Source: M3007 sp033764075
GTDB taxonomy: Bacteria; Bacteroidota; Bacteroidia; Chitinophagales; Saprospiraceae
DNA length: 64,000 bases
Direction: 5' to 3'
Assembly: GCA_033764075.1 (NCBI GenBank)
Contig: JANRJH010000019.1
Coordinates: 1-64,000, forward strand
The position numbers and the translations under genes are program-made. The notes under the pieces were generated by a model. That model was not told where the DNA came from. It saw only the letters and a program-made list of their open reading frames with translations, and searched no databases. Shown piece by piece: positions 41,271 to 49,157 of the stretch; position 1 is the stretch's first letter; each line of letters starts with the position of its first letter.

Positions 41271-43571
41271 TTAAGCGTTATTGAGACAGGTTGAAAAGTG
41301 TTGTTTATTAGCAATTTCGGTCGATAAAAACTTGCGGTGTGCCCATTGCCCGAACGCAATGTTCTCGTCGTTGGGCGACAGCTGTCGGTGGAAATGTAAA
41401 GTATACTGCGATCCCAGGCGCTTTTGAATGAGCTCCACCAGCAGGGCGTTCTGGAAGACCCCGCCACTGAACGCAACGTGCGACGCTTCGGACCGGTCGG
41501 CTTCCATCGCTATGATATCAACCAGGGTCAGGTGGAAAGTCCAGGCCCAAAAATCTGGTGTCTGGCCTTGTAAACGAGCGGTAGTCAGCGCGTCGATCCA
41601 GCCGTCGAGCCGACTGGAAACATCGTTAAAGCCCGACTCGTTTCCGGGCAATCGATCGTTGGATTGGATATACCGGCGCGCGCAGGCCTCCAGGCGCATG
41701 GCCGCCTCGCCTTCGTAGCTGGAAACGTCGATCAGGCCCAGGAGCGACGCTACGGCGTCGAACACCCGGCCCATGCTTGAGGTCAAAGGTCCCTGGTGCT
41801 GGTGCAGTAGATTGGTATACAGCCCCCACTCCTGGCTCGAAAATTTGTTGCAAAGCAAGGCTTCGGCGTCCGGATGTCTGCCAAACAGTGCAAGGGCCGA
41901 CAAACGCGGTTCCTTCGGCATTTTATCGCCCATGAGCAAGGGGAAATAGGGCAAATGGGACTGACGGCGGACAACGCCGTTTTCAAACAGGAAAAACTCG
42001 CCCCCCCAAACATGCCCGTCGGTGCCCAGACCGGTGCCGTCCCAGATAACGCCTAAAACCGGTTCGGGGCGTTCCATCAGGTTGTTCTCGGCCAGTACAG
42101 CAGCCAGGTGCGCCTCGTGATGCTGCACTTGCCGGAACGGTATGCCCCAGCCCTCAGCCAGTTGGCGCCCCAGGGAGGTGCTGAAGTAACCGGGATGCAG
42201 GTCGCCGACGACTTCCTCCGGCGCCATTTGAAACAAACCGGCCGTGCGTTGCAAATGGAAAAGGAAGCGCTGCTGGGCATCGTAATCAATCAGATCGCCC
42301 CAGTATGGACTGATAAATAAATTGCCGCCGTAGGTGAGGGTGAAAGTACTTTTCAAATCGGCGCCCACCGCTACCGTTTGCCGGTCGCCCACATCCAGCC
42401 CGGGAACGATCATGGTCGGCGCCAGGCCACGTGCGCGGCGCAAGATTACCCGTGTCTGGCCGGCAAAGGCGACCACACTATCGTCTTGCGGGGTTTCGAT
42501 GCGCCGGTTGTGGGTCAGAAAGGCATCGGCTATCCCGGATAACGCACCCAGCCCGGATTCGGTGAAGACAATGGGCTGCCGGCTGCTGTTGGCACTAGTG
42601 GCGACCACCGGTTTGCCGAAGGCGCGGAGCAGCAAGGCCAATAATGGTGCGTAGGGCAGCATGACCCCTACCTTGTCGAGTCCGGGTGCAATGGCAGAAC
42701 ATACAAGGCCGGACGCCGGATGTTCTGTCAAACTGGCCAGTACAATAGGGGCAGCCGGGCCGGTTAGCTCGGCCAGCGCACCGTCTCTGATGGACACATC
42801 ACCGAGCAGGGTTGTCACATCAGGGTACATCAGGGCAAAAGGCTTGGCAGGGCGGCGCTTGCGCGCACGCAGGGTCCGCACGGTTGAATCATTGGTGGCA
42901 TCACAGGTCAGCAGGTAACCGCCGATGCCTTTGACGGCGACAATGTGTCCGGCGGCCCATAGTTCGACTACCGCCTCCATGGGGGAGCAGTCGGGAGCAA
43001 TAGCGCCATCTAATTGCAGGCGGATGCCGCATTCGGGGCAGGAATTGGTTTGGGCGTAAAATCTGCGGTCGGCAGGGTTTTCGTATTCGGCAAGGCAGCC
43101 CGGGCACATGGTGAAGTCGCGCATGCTGGTGCCTTCCCGATCATATGGCAATTCGGAGATGATCGAATAGCGGGGGCCGCAAATCGTACAGGTTGTAAAG
43201 GCGTACTGGTGACGCCTGTTTCCGGGCGTCTCGATCGCTTCGCGGCAACCGGCACACAAGGCGATGTCGGGTGTAATCAGCAGAGAAGGTATCCCCTCTC
43301 CTGCACTGTGGCGAATGACAAATTGATCGGCAGGGGCGTCTGTCGTTTTTTCCATGGAAGCGCCGGTAATGCGGCTGCCTGTAGGGGCATGCGCGAGCAG
43401 GTAATCCAAAAACGAAGACGCTGTGTCGGCCGTACCGTTCACGCAGATATCAACACCTCCCCATCCGTTCGCCACCCAGCCGGTGAGTTGCTTTTCTGTG
43501 GCTGTTTTCCAAACAAAAGGGCGGAAGCCAACGCCTTGCACCTGTCCGTTAATGCGCAAGCGCCAAGTCAT
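41271..43571 (-). CDS. hypF: Hydrogenase maturation carbamoyltransferase HypF
   Basis: Transfers carbamoyl from carbamoyl phosphate to HypE for cyanide synthesis. About 766 residues. Domains in order: acylphosphatase-like (about 1-90, GQVQGVGFRPFVWKTA), two zinc-finger pairs (CAGC-CTIC and CPGC-CPEC), a YrdC-like domain (about 200-380) and a Kae1-like domain containing QHHEAHLAAVLAEN and SGGVFQN. Its ATG overlaps the hypB stop codon (ATGA). All four regions are present, so it looks functional. Confidence 0.95.
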   Translation of the reverse strand: MTWRLRINGQVQGVGFRPFVWKTATEKQLTGWVANGWGGVDICVNGTADTASSFLDYLLAHAPTGSRITGASMEKTTDAPADQFVIRHSAGEGIPSLLITPDIALCAGCREAIETPGNRRHQYAFTTCTICGPRYSIISELPYDREGTSMRDFTMCPGCLAEYENPADRRFYAQTNSCPECGIRLQLDGAIAPDCSPMEAVVELWAAGHIVAVKGIGGYLLTCDATNDSTVRTLRARKRRPAKPFALMYPDVTTLLGDVSIRDGALAELTGPAAPIVLASLTEHPASGLVCSAIAPGLDKVGVMLPYAPLLALLLRAFGKPVVATSANSSRQPIVFTESGLGALSGIADAFLTHNRRIETPQDDSVVAFAGQTRVILRRARGLAPTMIVPGLDVGDRQTVAVGADLKSTFTLTYGGNLFISPYWGDLIDYDAQQRFLFHLQRTAGLFQMAPEEVVGDLHPGYFSTSLGRQLAEGWGIPFRQVQHHEAHLAAVLAENNLMERPEPVLGVIWDGTGLGTDGHVWGGEFFLFENGVVRRQSHLPYFPLLMGDKMPKEPRLSALALFGRHPDAEALLCNKFSSQEWGLYTNLLHQHQGPLTSSMGRVFDAVASLLGLIDVSSYEGEAAMRLEACARRYIQSNDRLPGNESGFNDVSSRLDGWIDALTTARLQGQTPDFWAWTFHLTLVDIIAMEADRSEASHVAFSGGVFQNALLVELIQKRLGSQYTLHFHRQLSPNDENIAFGQWAHRKFLSTEIANKQHFSTCLNNA

Positions 43572-44293
43572 GCCGTGACTGCGGTTGGCGTGAATTCCAG
43601 TTTTTTGGCAGCGACACGTTCCAGCAGCCAGTCGCACCAGGCATCCATCCCTTCACCGGTAGTGCTGGATACCGTGAGGACGTCTATCTCCGGGTTTACC
43701 TCGCGGGCATCCTGAATGGCAGATTGGACCTGAAACGGGATGTAAGGCAACAAGTCGGCTTTGGAAATCAGCATCAGTTCGCTGGTCAGGAACATCCGCG
43801 GGTATTTTTTGGGCTTGTCGTCGCCTTCCGTAGACGCCAGCAGGGTAACCCGGAAGTCTTCACCCAGATCGAAGGCGGCAGGGCATACCAGGTTTCCTAC
43901 ATTTTCAATAAACAGCAGATCGAGGCCCGAGGGGTCGAGGTGATCGAATGCTTGCAGAATCATTTGGGCCTCCAAATGGCAAACACCGTTGGTGACGATC
44001 TGCAGCGAAGGCACACCGGCCTGGCGAATGCGCACAGCATCCCGTTCTGTTTCCAGATCACCCACCAGCACGGCCATGTTTATTCGGTCTTTCAGGCGCC
44101 GGGCGGTCTCTTGCATCAGGGTGGTTTTGCCGCTGCCGGCCGAGGAGGTGATGTTCACCAGGAGGGTGTGCTGTGTCTGCATACGATCGCGTATGCTCTT
44201 GGCGACATAGTCGTTGGCCTTTAGCAGGCTCATGGTTGTATTGTCACACTGTACGGCCCCTACGGGTTGGCGATTGGATTTGGCAAATGGCAT
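43568..44293 (-). CDS. hypB: Hydrogenase nickel-insertion GTPase HypB
   Basis: GTPase that drives nickel insertion with HypA, about 241 residues. ATG 44293 is chosen because a -7 promoter element lies at 44322-44329, downstream of the other in-frame ATG at 44341. The P-loop is ITSSAGSGKTT (about 48-58), and the metal-binding Cys-His of the G domain is visible in NGVCHLEAQMI. ENVGNLVCPAAFDLGE and ISKADLLPYI (switch and guanine-specificity regions) are conserved. The N-terminal Cys and His-rich nickel-storage segments found in many HypB proteins are absent. First gene of the minus-strand hyp operon. Confidence 0.94.
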   Translation of the reverse strand: MPFAKSNRQPVGAVQCDNTTMSLLKANDYVAKSIRDRMQTQHTLLVNITSSAGSGKTTLMQETARRLKDRINMAVLVGDLETERDAVRIRQAGVPSLQIVTNGVCHLEAQMILQAFDHLDPSGLDLLFIENVGNLVCPAAFDLGEDFRVTLLASTEGDDKPKKYPRMFLTSELMLISKADLLPYIPFQVQSAIQDAREVNPEIDVLTVSSTTGEGMDAWCDWLLERVAAKKLEFTPTAVTA

Positions 44294-44321
44294 AGCGGAC
44301 TTCGTTTGGAATGAAGTGAGG

Positions 44322-44329
44322 CAAAGATA
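44322..44329 (-). promoter_or_regulatory. Putative -7 element of the hypB operon
   Basis: TATCTTTG on the minus strand matches TAnnTTTG and leaves a short leader before ATG 44293. The palindromes at 44343-44384 begin 14 bases upstream. Confidence 0.6.
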
Positions 44330-44342
44330 ACCGTCCTCCAAA

Positions 44343-44384
44343 CATTAGAAAATGTTTTCTAATGATTAGGAATATTTTCCTAAT
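44343..44384. promoter_or_regulatory. Two palindromic operators upstream of hypB
   Basis: First: arms CATTAGAAAA and TTTTCTAATG around a two-base centre (44343-44364). Second, immediately adjacent: arms ATTAGGAA and TTCCTAAT around four bases (44365-44384). The first contains the TTAGAAA/TTTCTAA half-sites seen before hupS. Position relative to the -7 element matches that at hupS within two bases. Confidence 0.72.
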
Positions 44385-44387
44385 TTA

Positions 44388-44424
44388 CGGAAAACAAACG
44401 GCAGCATCCGGCAAAGGTTTGTTT
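44388..44424 (-). terminator. Possible terminator of dnaE
   Basis: Arms AAACAAAC (44392-44399) and GTTTGTTT (44417-44424) with a 17-base loop; on the minus strand the last arm runs into TTTT. The stem is AT-rich, so this is tentative. Confidence 0.3.
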
Positions 44425-44427
44425 CAT

Positions 44428-47400
44428 TCAATTCAACCCATACTCCAGCCCCAAACCCGTGATCACTGCGATGAAGTCCGAATCAGCGTTTACCTTTCGC
44501 TCACCGGCGAGGAGCTGGACGCTGTTCTGGCTGTCGAAGTCGAGCAGTTGTACTTTGAGCTGGTGCTTGCCCTTGTGGTCGCGGCAGGCTTTTTCGAACC
44601 GGTCGAGCAGGGCATTGTTGAGCAGGGTCAGCGGTATGCGCACGGTGATGCTCTCGGTGAGGTCGGAGCCGATGCTGTCCAGCAGGCGCACATCCGACAC
44701 GCGGAACTCCATTTCCTCGCTGTTGTAGCGCTGCTGCCAGGTGCCGCTGATGTACAGGGAGGCGCCTTCTTCGAAAAAGGACTTGAACTTCTGGTAGTTT
44801 TCGCTAAACAGGGAAATCTCCAGGTCGCCGGAATAATCCTGCACGACAAAGCGCCCGTAGCCGGTGCCTTTCTGGCTGACGCGGTGGTCGACCCGGATGA
44901 CGAAGCCGCCGATGTTGACCTTGCGGCCGGCGTAGTTGGCCAACCGGTCTATGGGGATGGCGAAATGCTCCCAGGTGTGGCGGAAATCGTCGAGCGGGTG
45001 GCCGGACAGGTAGATGCCCACCACGTCTTTTTCGTATTTCAGCTGCTGGATGAGGCTCCAGGGCTGCGCCGTGGGGATGGCGGGCTCCGGGACGCCAATG
45101 GCGTCGGACAGGTCGCCGAACAGGGAGTTGGCGCTCGACACTTTTTGCTCCTGCCAGGCGGCGCCGTACCGGATCAGGTGTTCGATTAAGGAGTCGTATT
45201 TGTCCGAAGGGGTAAAAAACACGCTGCGCACCAGTCCAAACCCTTCAAACGCGCCGGCAAACGCCAGGCTTTCGAGCACTTTTTTGTTTACTGCGCGCAG
45301 GTTGAGCCTGCGAATGAAGTCGAACACATCGGTGAACGGCCCGTTTTTTTCCCTTTCTTCGATCATGACCTCCACGGCGGCTTCGCCTACGCCCTTGATG
45401 GCGCCGAGTCCGTAGCGGATATCGCCTTTTTTATTGACGGAGAAGTTGACCTGCGACTCGTTGATGTCGGGCCCTTTCACTGGCACACCCATGCGCTTGC
45501 ACTCCTCGAGGAAAAAGGTAATCTTGTCGATGTTGCTCTGGTTGTGCGTGAGCACGGCCGCCATGTACTCGGCGGGGTAGCGGGCTTTGAGGTAGCCGGT
45601 CTGGTAGGCTACGTATGCATAGCAGGTGGAGTGTGATTTGTTGAAAGCGTAGGAGGCGAATGCCTCCCAGTCGGTCCAAATTTTTTCCAATTTATCGGCA
45701 GGGTGGCCTTTGGCGCCGGCGCCTTCCATAAACTGGCTTTTCATCTTGTCGAGCACCGCCTTTTGTTTTTTACCCATGGCTTTGCGCAGCACGTCGGCGT
45801 CGCCTTTTGAAAAACCTGCCAATTTTTGGGAAAGCAACATAATCTGTTCCTGAAAGACAGAAATCCCGTATGTTTCTTCCAGAAATTCTTTCATTTCGGG
45901 GAGGTCATACGAGATGGTTTCCCGTCCGTGTTTTCGCGCGATATAATTGGGTATGTATTCCAGGGGCCCGGGTCGGTACAGGGCGTTCATGGCGATGAGG
46001 TCGTCGAACTTGTCGGGTTTGAGTTCGCGCAGGTATTTTTGCATACCCGGACTTTCGAACTGGAAGGTGCCGTTGGTGTCGCCGCGTTGGTAGAGCTCGT
46101 AGGTTTTGGTGTCGTCGAGTGGGATTGTGTCGAGGTCAATTTTGACGCCGTGGTTTTGTTCGATGAGGCGCAGGGCGTCGCGGAGGATGGTGAGTGTTTT
46201 GAGCCCCAGGAAGTCCATTTTAATGACGCCGGCGTCTTCGATGATGTTGCCTTCGTACTGGGTAACGAGCAGGTCGGTGTCTTTGGCGGTGGCCACGGGG
46301 ATGATCTCCGTGAGGTCTTTGGGTGCGATGATGATGCCTGCGGCGTGCACGCCGGTGCCGCGGACGGAGCCTTCGAGTACCATGGCTTCCTTGAGCACAG
46401 TGCTTTCATCGGTGCTGTTGTCGTTGAGGAAGTCGCGCAGGCGTTTGACGTTCTCGATGTCGTCGGGGCCCAGCCCCTCTTTATCGCGCAGGGAGCCGTC
46501 GCCGTCCAGGGGCGCTTTCAGCACGCGGTTGAGGGAGATTCCGGGCTTGTCGGGCACGAGTTTGGCCAGGGCATTGGCGCGGTCGAGGGGCAGGTCCAGC
46601 ACGCGGGCCACGTCTTTGATCGACATTTTGGCGGCCATGGTGCCGTAGGTGACGATGTGGGCCACCTGCTGGCGCCCGTATTTTTTGGCTACGTATTCGA
46701 GCACTTTCTGGCGGCCCTCGTCGTCGAAGTCGGTGTCGATATCGGGCATGCTTTTGCGATCCGGGTTCAGGAATCGCTCGAAGAGCAGTTTATAGTGGAT
46801 GGGATCGATGTTGGTGATGCCGATGCAATAGGCCACTGCCGATCCGGCGGCCGAACCGCGGCCGGGGCCGACGAACACGCCGAGGTCGCGCCCGGCCTTG
46901 ATGAAGTCGGCCACAATGAGGAAGTATCCGGCGAAGCCCATCGTCTGGATGGTGTGCAGTTCGAAGTTGAGGCGTTCCTCAATCTCGGGTGTGATGTTTT
47001 TGTAACGGCTTCGGGCGCCTTCGTAGGTGAGGTGTCGCAGGTATTCATCCTGGGAGGTGAATCCCTGCGGGATCTCGAAGTGGGGCAGGAGGATGTCCTG
47101 TTTGAGCTTGAGGTGTTCGCATTTGTCGACGATCTCCTGGGTGTTTTCCAGGGCGAAGGGCAGGTCTTTGAACAGGACGCCCATTTCGGATTGTGATTTA
47201 AAGTAGAACTGGTCGTTCCAAAAGGCGAAGCGTCCGTTTTTCATGACGGTGCCTTCCTCCACAAATTCGCGAATGGCCGGCGTGGCCTGCTTTTCTCCCG
47301 TGTTGATGCACAGGAGAATGTCGTGGGCATTCCAGTCTTTCTGGTCCACATAATGGGAGTCGTTGGTGGCGATCACCTTGACCTGGTACTCGGAGGCCCA

Positions 47401-47979
47401 GCGCAGGAGCACTTCATTCACGCGGTCCTGCTCGGGCATCTGGTGGCGCTGCACTTCGATGTAGTAGTCTTCGCCAAACAAGTCGAGCCACCATTCAAAT
47501 TCCTTTTTGGCCTCCGCTTCGTCTTTTTTCAGAATGGCCTGGGGCACCATGGCGCCGATGCAGCAGGTGGTGGCGATGAGCCCCTGATGGTATTGCAGGA
47601 TCAGTTCTTTGTCGATGCGCGGGTATTTACCGTACAGCCCGTCGATGTAGCCCAGGGAACAGAGCTTGACGAGATTTTTATATCCTTCCGGGTTTTTGGC
47701 CAGAAAAAGCTGGTGGTAGCGTTTGTCACGCGCTTCCTTGGTGAACGTTTTGCGGTGCCGGTCCTCCACTACGTAAAATTCGCAACCTACGATGGGCTTT
47801 ACGCCTTCGTGCTTGGCGGCCTCCGCCACAAACTCGAACACGCCGAACATGTTGCCGTGGTCGGTGATGGCTACTGCGGGCATGCCGTCGGCTTTGGCTT
47901 TTTTAAACAGGGCCGGGATGGCGGCCGCGCCGTCGAGCAGGGAGAATTGGGTGTGGCAGTGGAGGTGGGAAAAAGCCAT
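44428..47979 (-). CDS. dnaE: DNA polymerase III subunit alpha
   Basis: Catalytic subunit of the replicative polymerase, 1183 residues. It starts MAFSHLHCHTQFSLLDGAAA, the PHP domain, and contains the polymerase catalytic motif PDIDTDFDDEGR, the palm segment GPGRGSAAGSAVAYCIGI, the HhH region and a C-terminal OB-fold (VNIGGFVIRVDHRVSQKGTGYGRFVVQDYSG). No 3'-5' exonuclease is fused, so it is DnaE1 and not PolC. A tandem repeat of GTCGAGT-like units begins immediately upstream of the start codon. Confidence 0.96.
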   Translation of the reverse strand: MAFSHLHCHTQFSLLDGAAAIPALFKKAKADGMPAVAITDHGNMFGVFEFVAEAAKHEGVKPIVGCEFYVVEDRHRKTFTKEARDKRYHQLFLAKNPEGYKNLVKLCSLGYIDGLYGKYPRIDKELILQYHQGLIATTCCIGAMVPQAILKKDEAEAKKEFEWWLDLFGEDYYIEVQRHQMPEQDRVNEVLLRWASEYQVKVIATNDSHYVDQKDWNAHDILLCINTGEKQATPAIREFVEEGTVMKNGRFAFWNDQFYFKSQSEMGVLFKDLPFALENTQEIVDKCEHLKLKQDILLPHFEIPQGFTSQDEYLRHLTYEGARSRYKNITPEIEERLNFELHTIQTMGFAGYFLIVADFIKAGRDLGVFVGPGRGSAAGSAVAYCIGITNIDPIHYKLLFERFLNPDRKSMPDIDTDFDDEGRQKVLEYVAKKYGRQQVAHIVTYGTMAAKMSIKDVARVLDLPLDRANALAKLVPDKPGISLNRVLKAPLDGDGSLRDKEGLGPDDIENVKRLRDFLNDNSTDESTVLKEAMVLEGSVRGTGVHAAGIIIAPKDLTEIIPVATAKDTDLLVTQYEGNIIEDAGVIKMDFLGLKTLTILRDALRLIEQNHGVKIDLDTIPLDDTKTYELYQRGDTNGTFQFESPGMQKYLRELKPDKFDDLIAMNALYRPGPLEYIPNYIARKHGRETISYDLPEMKEFLEETYGISVFQEQIMLLSQKLAGFSKGDADVLRKAMGKKQKAVLDKMKSQFMEGAGAKGHPADKLEKIWTDWEAFASYAFNKSHSTCYAYVAYQTGYLKARYPAEYMAAVLTHNQSNIDKITFFLEECKRMGVPVKGPDINESQVNFSVNKKGDIRYGLGAIKGVGEAAVEVMIEEREKNGPFTDVFDFIRRLNLRAVNKKVLESLAFAGAFEGFGLVRSVFFTPSDKYDSLIEHLIRYGAAWQEQKVSSANSLFGDLSDAIGVPEPAIPTAQPWSLIQQLKYEKDVVGIYLSGHPLDDFRHTWEHFAIPIDRLANYAGRKVNIGGFVIRVDHRVSQKGTGYGRFVVQDYSGDLEISLFSENYQKFKSFFEEGASLYISGTWQQRYNSEEMEFRVSDVRLLDSIGSDLTESITVRIPLTLLNNALLDRFEKACRDHKGKHQLKVQLLDFDSQNSVQLLAGERKVNADSDFIAVITGLGLEYGLN

Positions 47980-47980
47980 A

Positions 47981-48015
47981 GAGAATGTCGAGTGTCGAGT
48001 ATCGAATGTCGAGTT
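47981..48015. repeat. Short tandem repeat upstream of dnaE
   Basis: Four imperfect copies of an 8-10-base unit of the form AATGTCGAGT/GTGTCGAGT/ATCG directly before the dnaE start codon. Confidence 0.6.
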
Positions 48016-48190
48016 GGGGTGTAGGAAGGAATTGGGTGTGTAGCGTTGGTAATGGAAAGGCTGAATCGGAAGCCGGAAAAGCCCCGTCAGAGGGCGACCC
48101 TCTTGTTGCCTGGCAAATTTAAAACAAAAAGTGGAGATTTGTATTTAGGCCGGAGAAAAAGTTATGCACACGCCGGGTTCAGCATTGTGC

Positions 48191-48817
48191 TCAGCGGAGT
48201 GCGTTGGCCAACAGCGTTTTTACGTCTTCTTCCGGTTGTTTGAGCAGGGCTTTCAGGCCCACGGCGGTTGCTCCGGCCACGTTGGCGGGCAGGTCGTCGA
48301 TGAACAGCGTCTCTTCGGCTTTGATCTCGGCGTCGGCCAGCACGTACTCAAAGGCGTCGGCGTCGGGTTTGCGCAGGCGAATGAGGTGAGAGTAGTAGGC
48401 GCCGTCGAAGTACACCGACCGGTAGTCGGCCAGTGCGTAGGTACGCAGCATGTAGTCGTCTATCCAGTCGGCGTGCAGTTCGTTGATGTTGCTGAGCAGG
48501 AAGACGGAATGGGTCCGGCGCAGTTCGGTCAGCATGGCGAACCGCTCGGGCGGGAAGCCCAGGAGGATGGCGTTCCAGACGTCCACCACGGCGTCGGGCG
48601 ACAAATGGGGCTCCACCGAGCGGCACACCGCATCGAGAAACTCCGCCGTGCTGATGCCGCCGGTCTCGTACAACTCAAAAATACGGTGCCTGGCCAACAA
48701 CGTTCGCGCCTGCTCAAACTGCTCGCCCATGAGGCGCCTGAAACCTCTTTCCAAATTGGACAATTCAAGGTCAAGCAGCACATTTCCCAAATCAAAGAGG
48801 ATGTTTTTGATCGCCAT
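48191..48817 (-). CDS. HAD-superfamily hydrolase (YihX-like)
   Basis: A phosphatase of 208 residues from ATG 48817 (MAIKNILFDLGNVLLDLE). The catalytic Asp is in FDLGN (Asp 9), motif II is LLSNINELH and motifs III/IV include KPDADAFEYVL and LFIDDLPANV. This is the common sugar-phosphate type (glucose-1-phosphate-like) of HAD enzymes. The open frame continues far upstream through the repeats, but that region encodes only low-complexity residues and is not part of the protein. Confidence 0.85.
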   Translation of the reverse strand: MAIKNILFDLGNVLLDLELSNLERGFRRLMGEQFEQARTLLARHRIFELYETGGISTAEFLDAVCRSVEPHLSPDAVVDVWNAILLGFPPERFAMLTELRRTHSVFLLSNINELHADWIDDYMLRTYALADYRSVYFDGAYYSHLIRLRKPDADAFEYVLADAEIKAEETLFIDDLPANVAGATAVGLKALLKQPEEDVKTLLANALR

Positions 48818-48946
48818 GAGAAAATTTTTATCAAAACCTGCCCAAAAATCGGGTATTTGACAGAACATTATTCCAGATGCCTTATTTAAATTTTCAGCGT
48901 TTTCATTTTTGTCCCGATATTTGTGGCCTAAACGCTCACTATTGCC

Positions 48947-48988
48947 GTTGCCGTTGTTGGCGTCCTCGTTGCCGTTGTTGGCGTCCTC
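48947..48988. repeat. Tandem duplication of a 21-base unit
   Basis: Two exact adjacent copies beginning GTTGCCGTTGTTGGC. An inverted copy with one mismatch (GAGGACGCCGACAACGGCAA) follows at about 49073, so the region can fold into a large hairpin. Confidence 0.85.
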
Positions 48989-49097
48989 GCCAACAACAAA
49001 CGGAAAACGCCGAGAACGGCATAAATGACAGGTGCAATTGTTTGGCCCCTCACTCCGCCGTTTGTTGTCGGCGAGGACGCCGACAACGGCAAAAATG

Positions 49098-49151
49098 CAC
49101 ACCCACACGCACACGCACACGCACACTCAGACGCACACGCACACGCACACT
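49098..49151. repeat. ACGCAC/CACACG microsatellite upstream of the E2 gene
   Basis: About nine imperfect copies of a CA-rich hexanucleotide, ending seven bases before the E2 start codon. It may vary in copy number and so change the leader length. Confidence 0.8.
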
Positions 49152-49157
49152 GGATTT

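Larger units (their letters stand above)
48818..49157. other. Divergent intergenic region rich in repeats
   Basis: About 340 bases between the HAD and E2 genes. It has two tandem copies of a 21-base unit (48947-48988), an inverted near-copy at about 49073-49092 and an ACGCAC hexanucleotide array. No gene is seen. Confidence 0.6.

Noticed and set aside
44294..44341. Upstream ATG for hypB at 44341
   Set aside because: It lies upstream of the -7 element, and the extra residues are not conserved HypB sequence.
48818..49126. A Cys-Val-rich N-terminal extension of the HAD hydrolase
   Set aside because: It translates the same repeats on the other strand; the HAD motif starts right after ATG 48817.
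49032..49157. A His-Thr-rich N-terminal extension of the E2 protein
   Set aside because: It is just translation of the hexanucleotide repeat; the lipoyl domain begins at ATG 49158.
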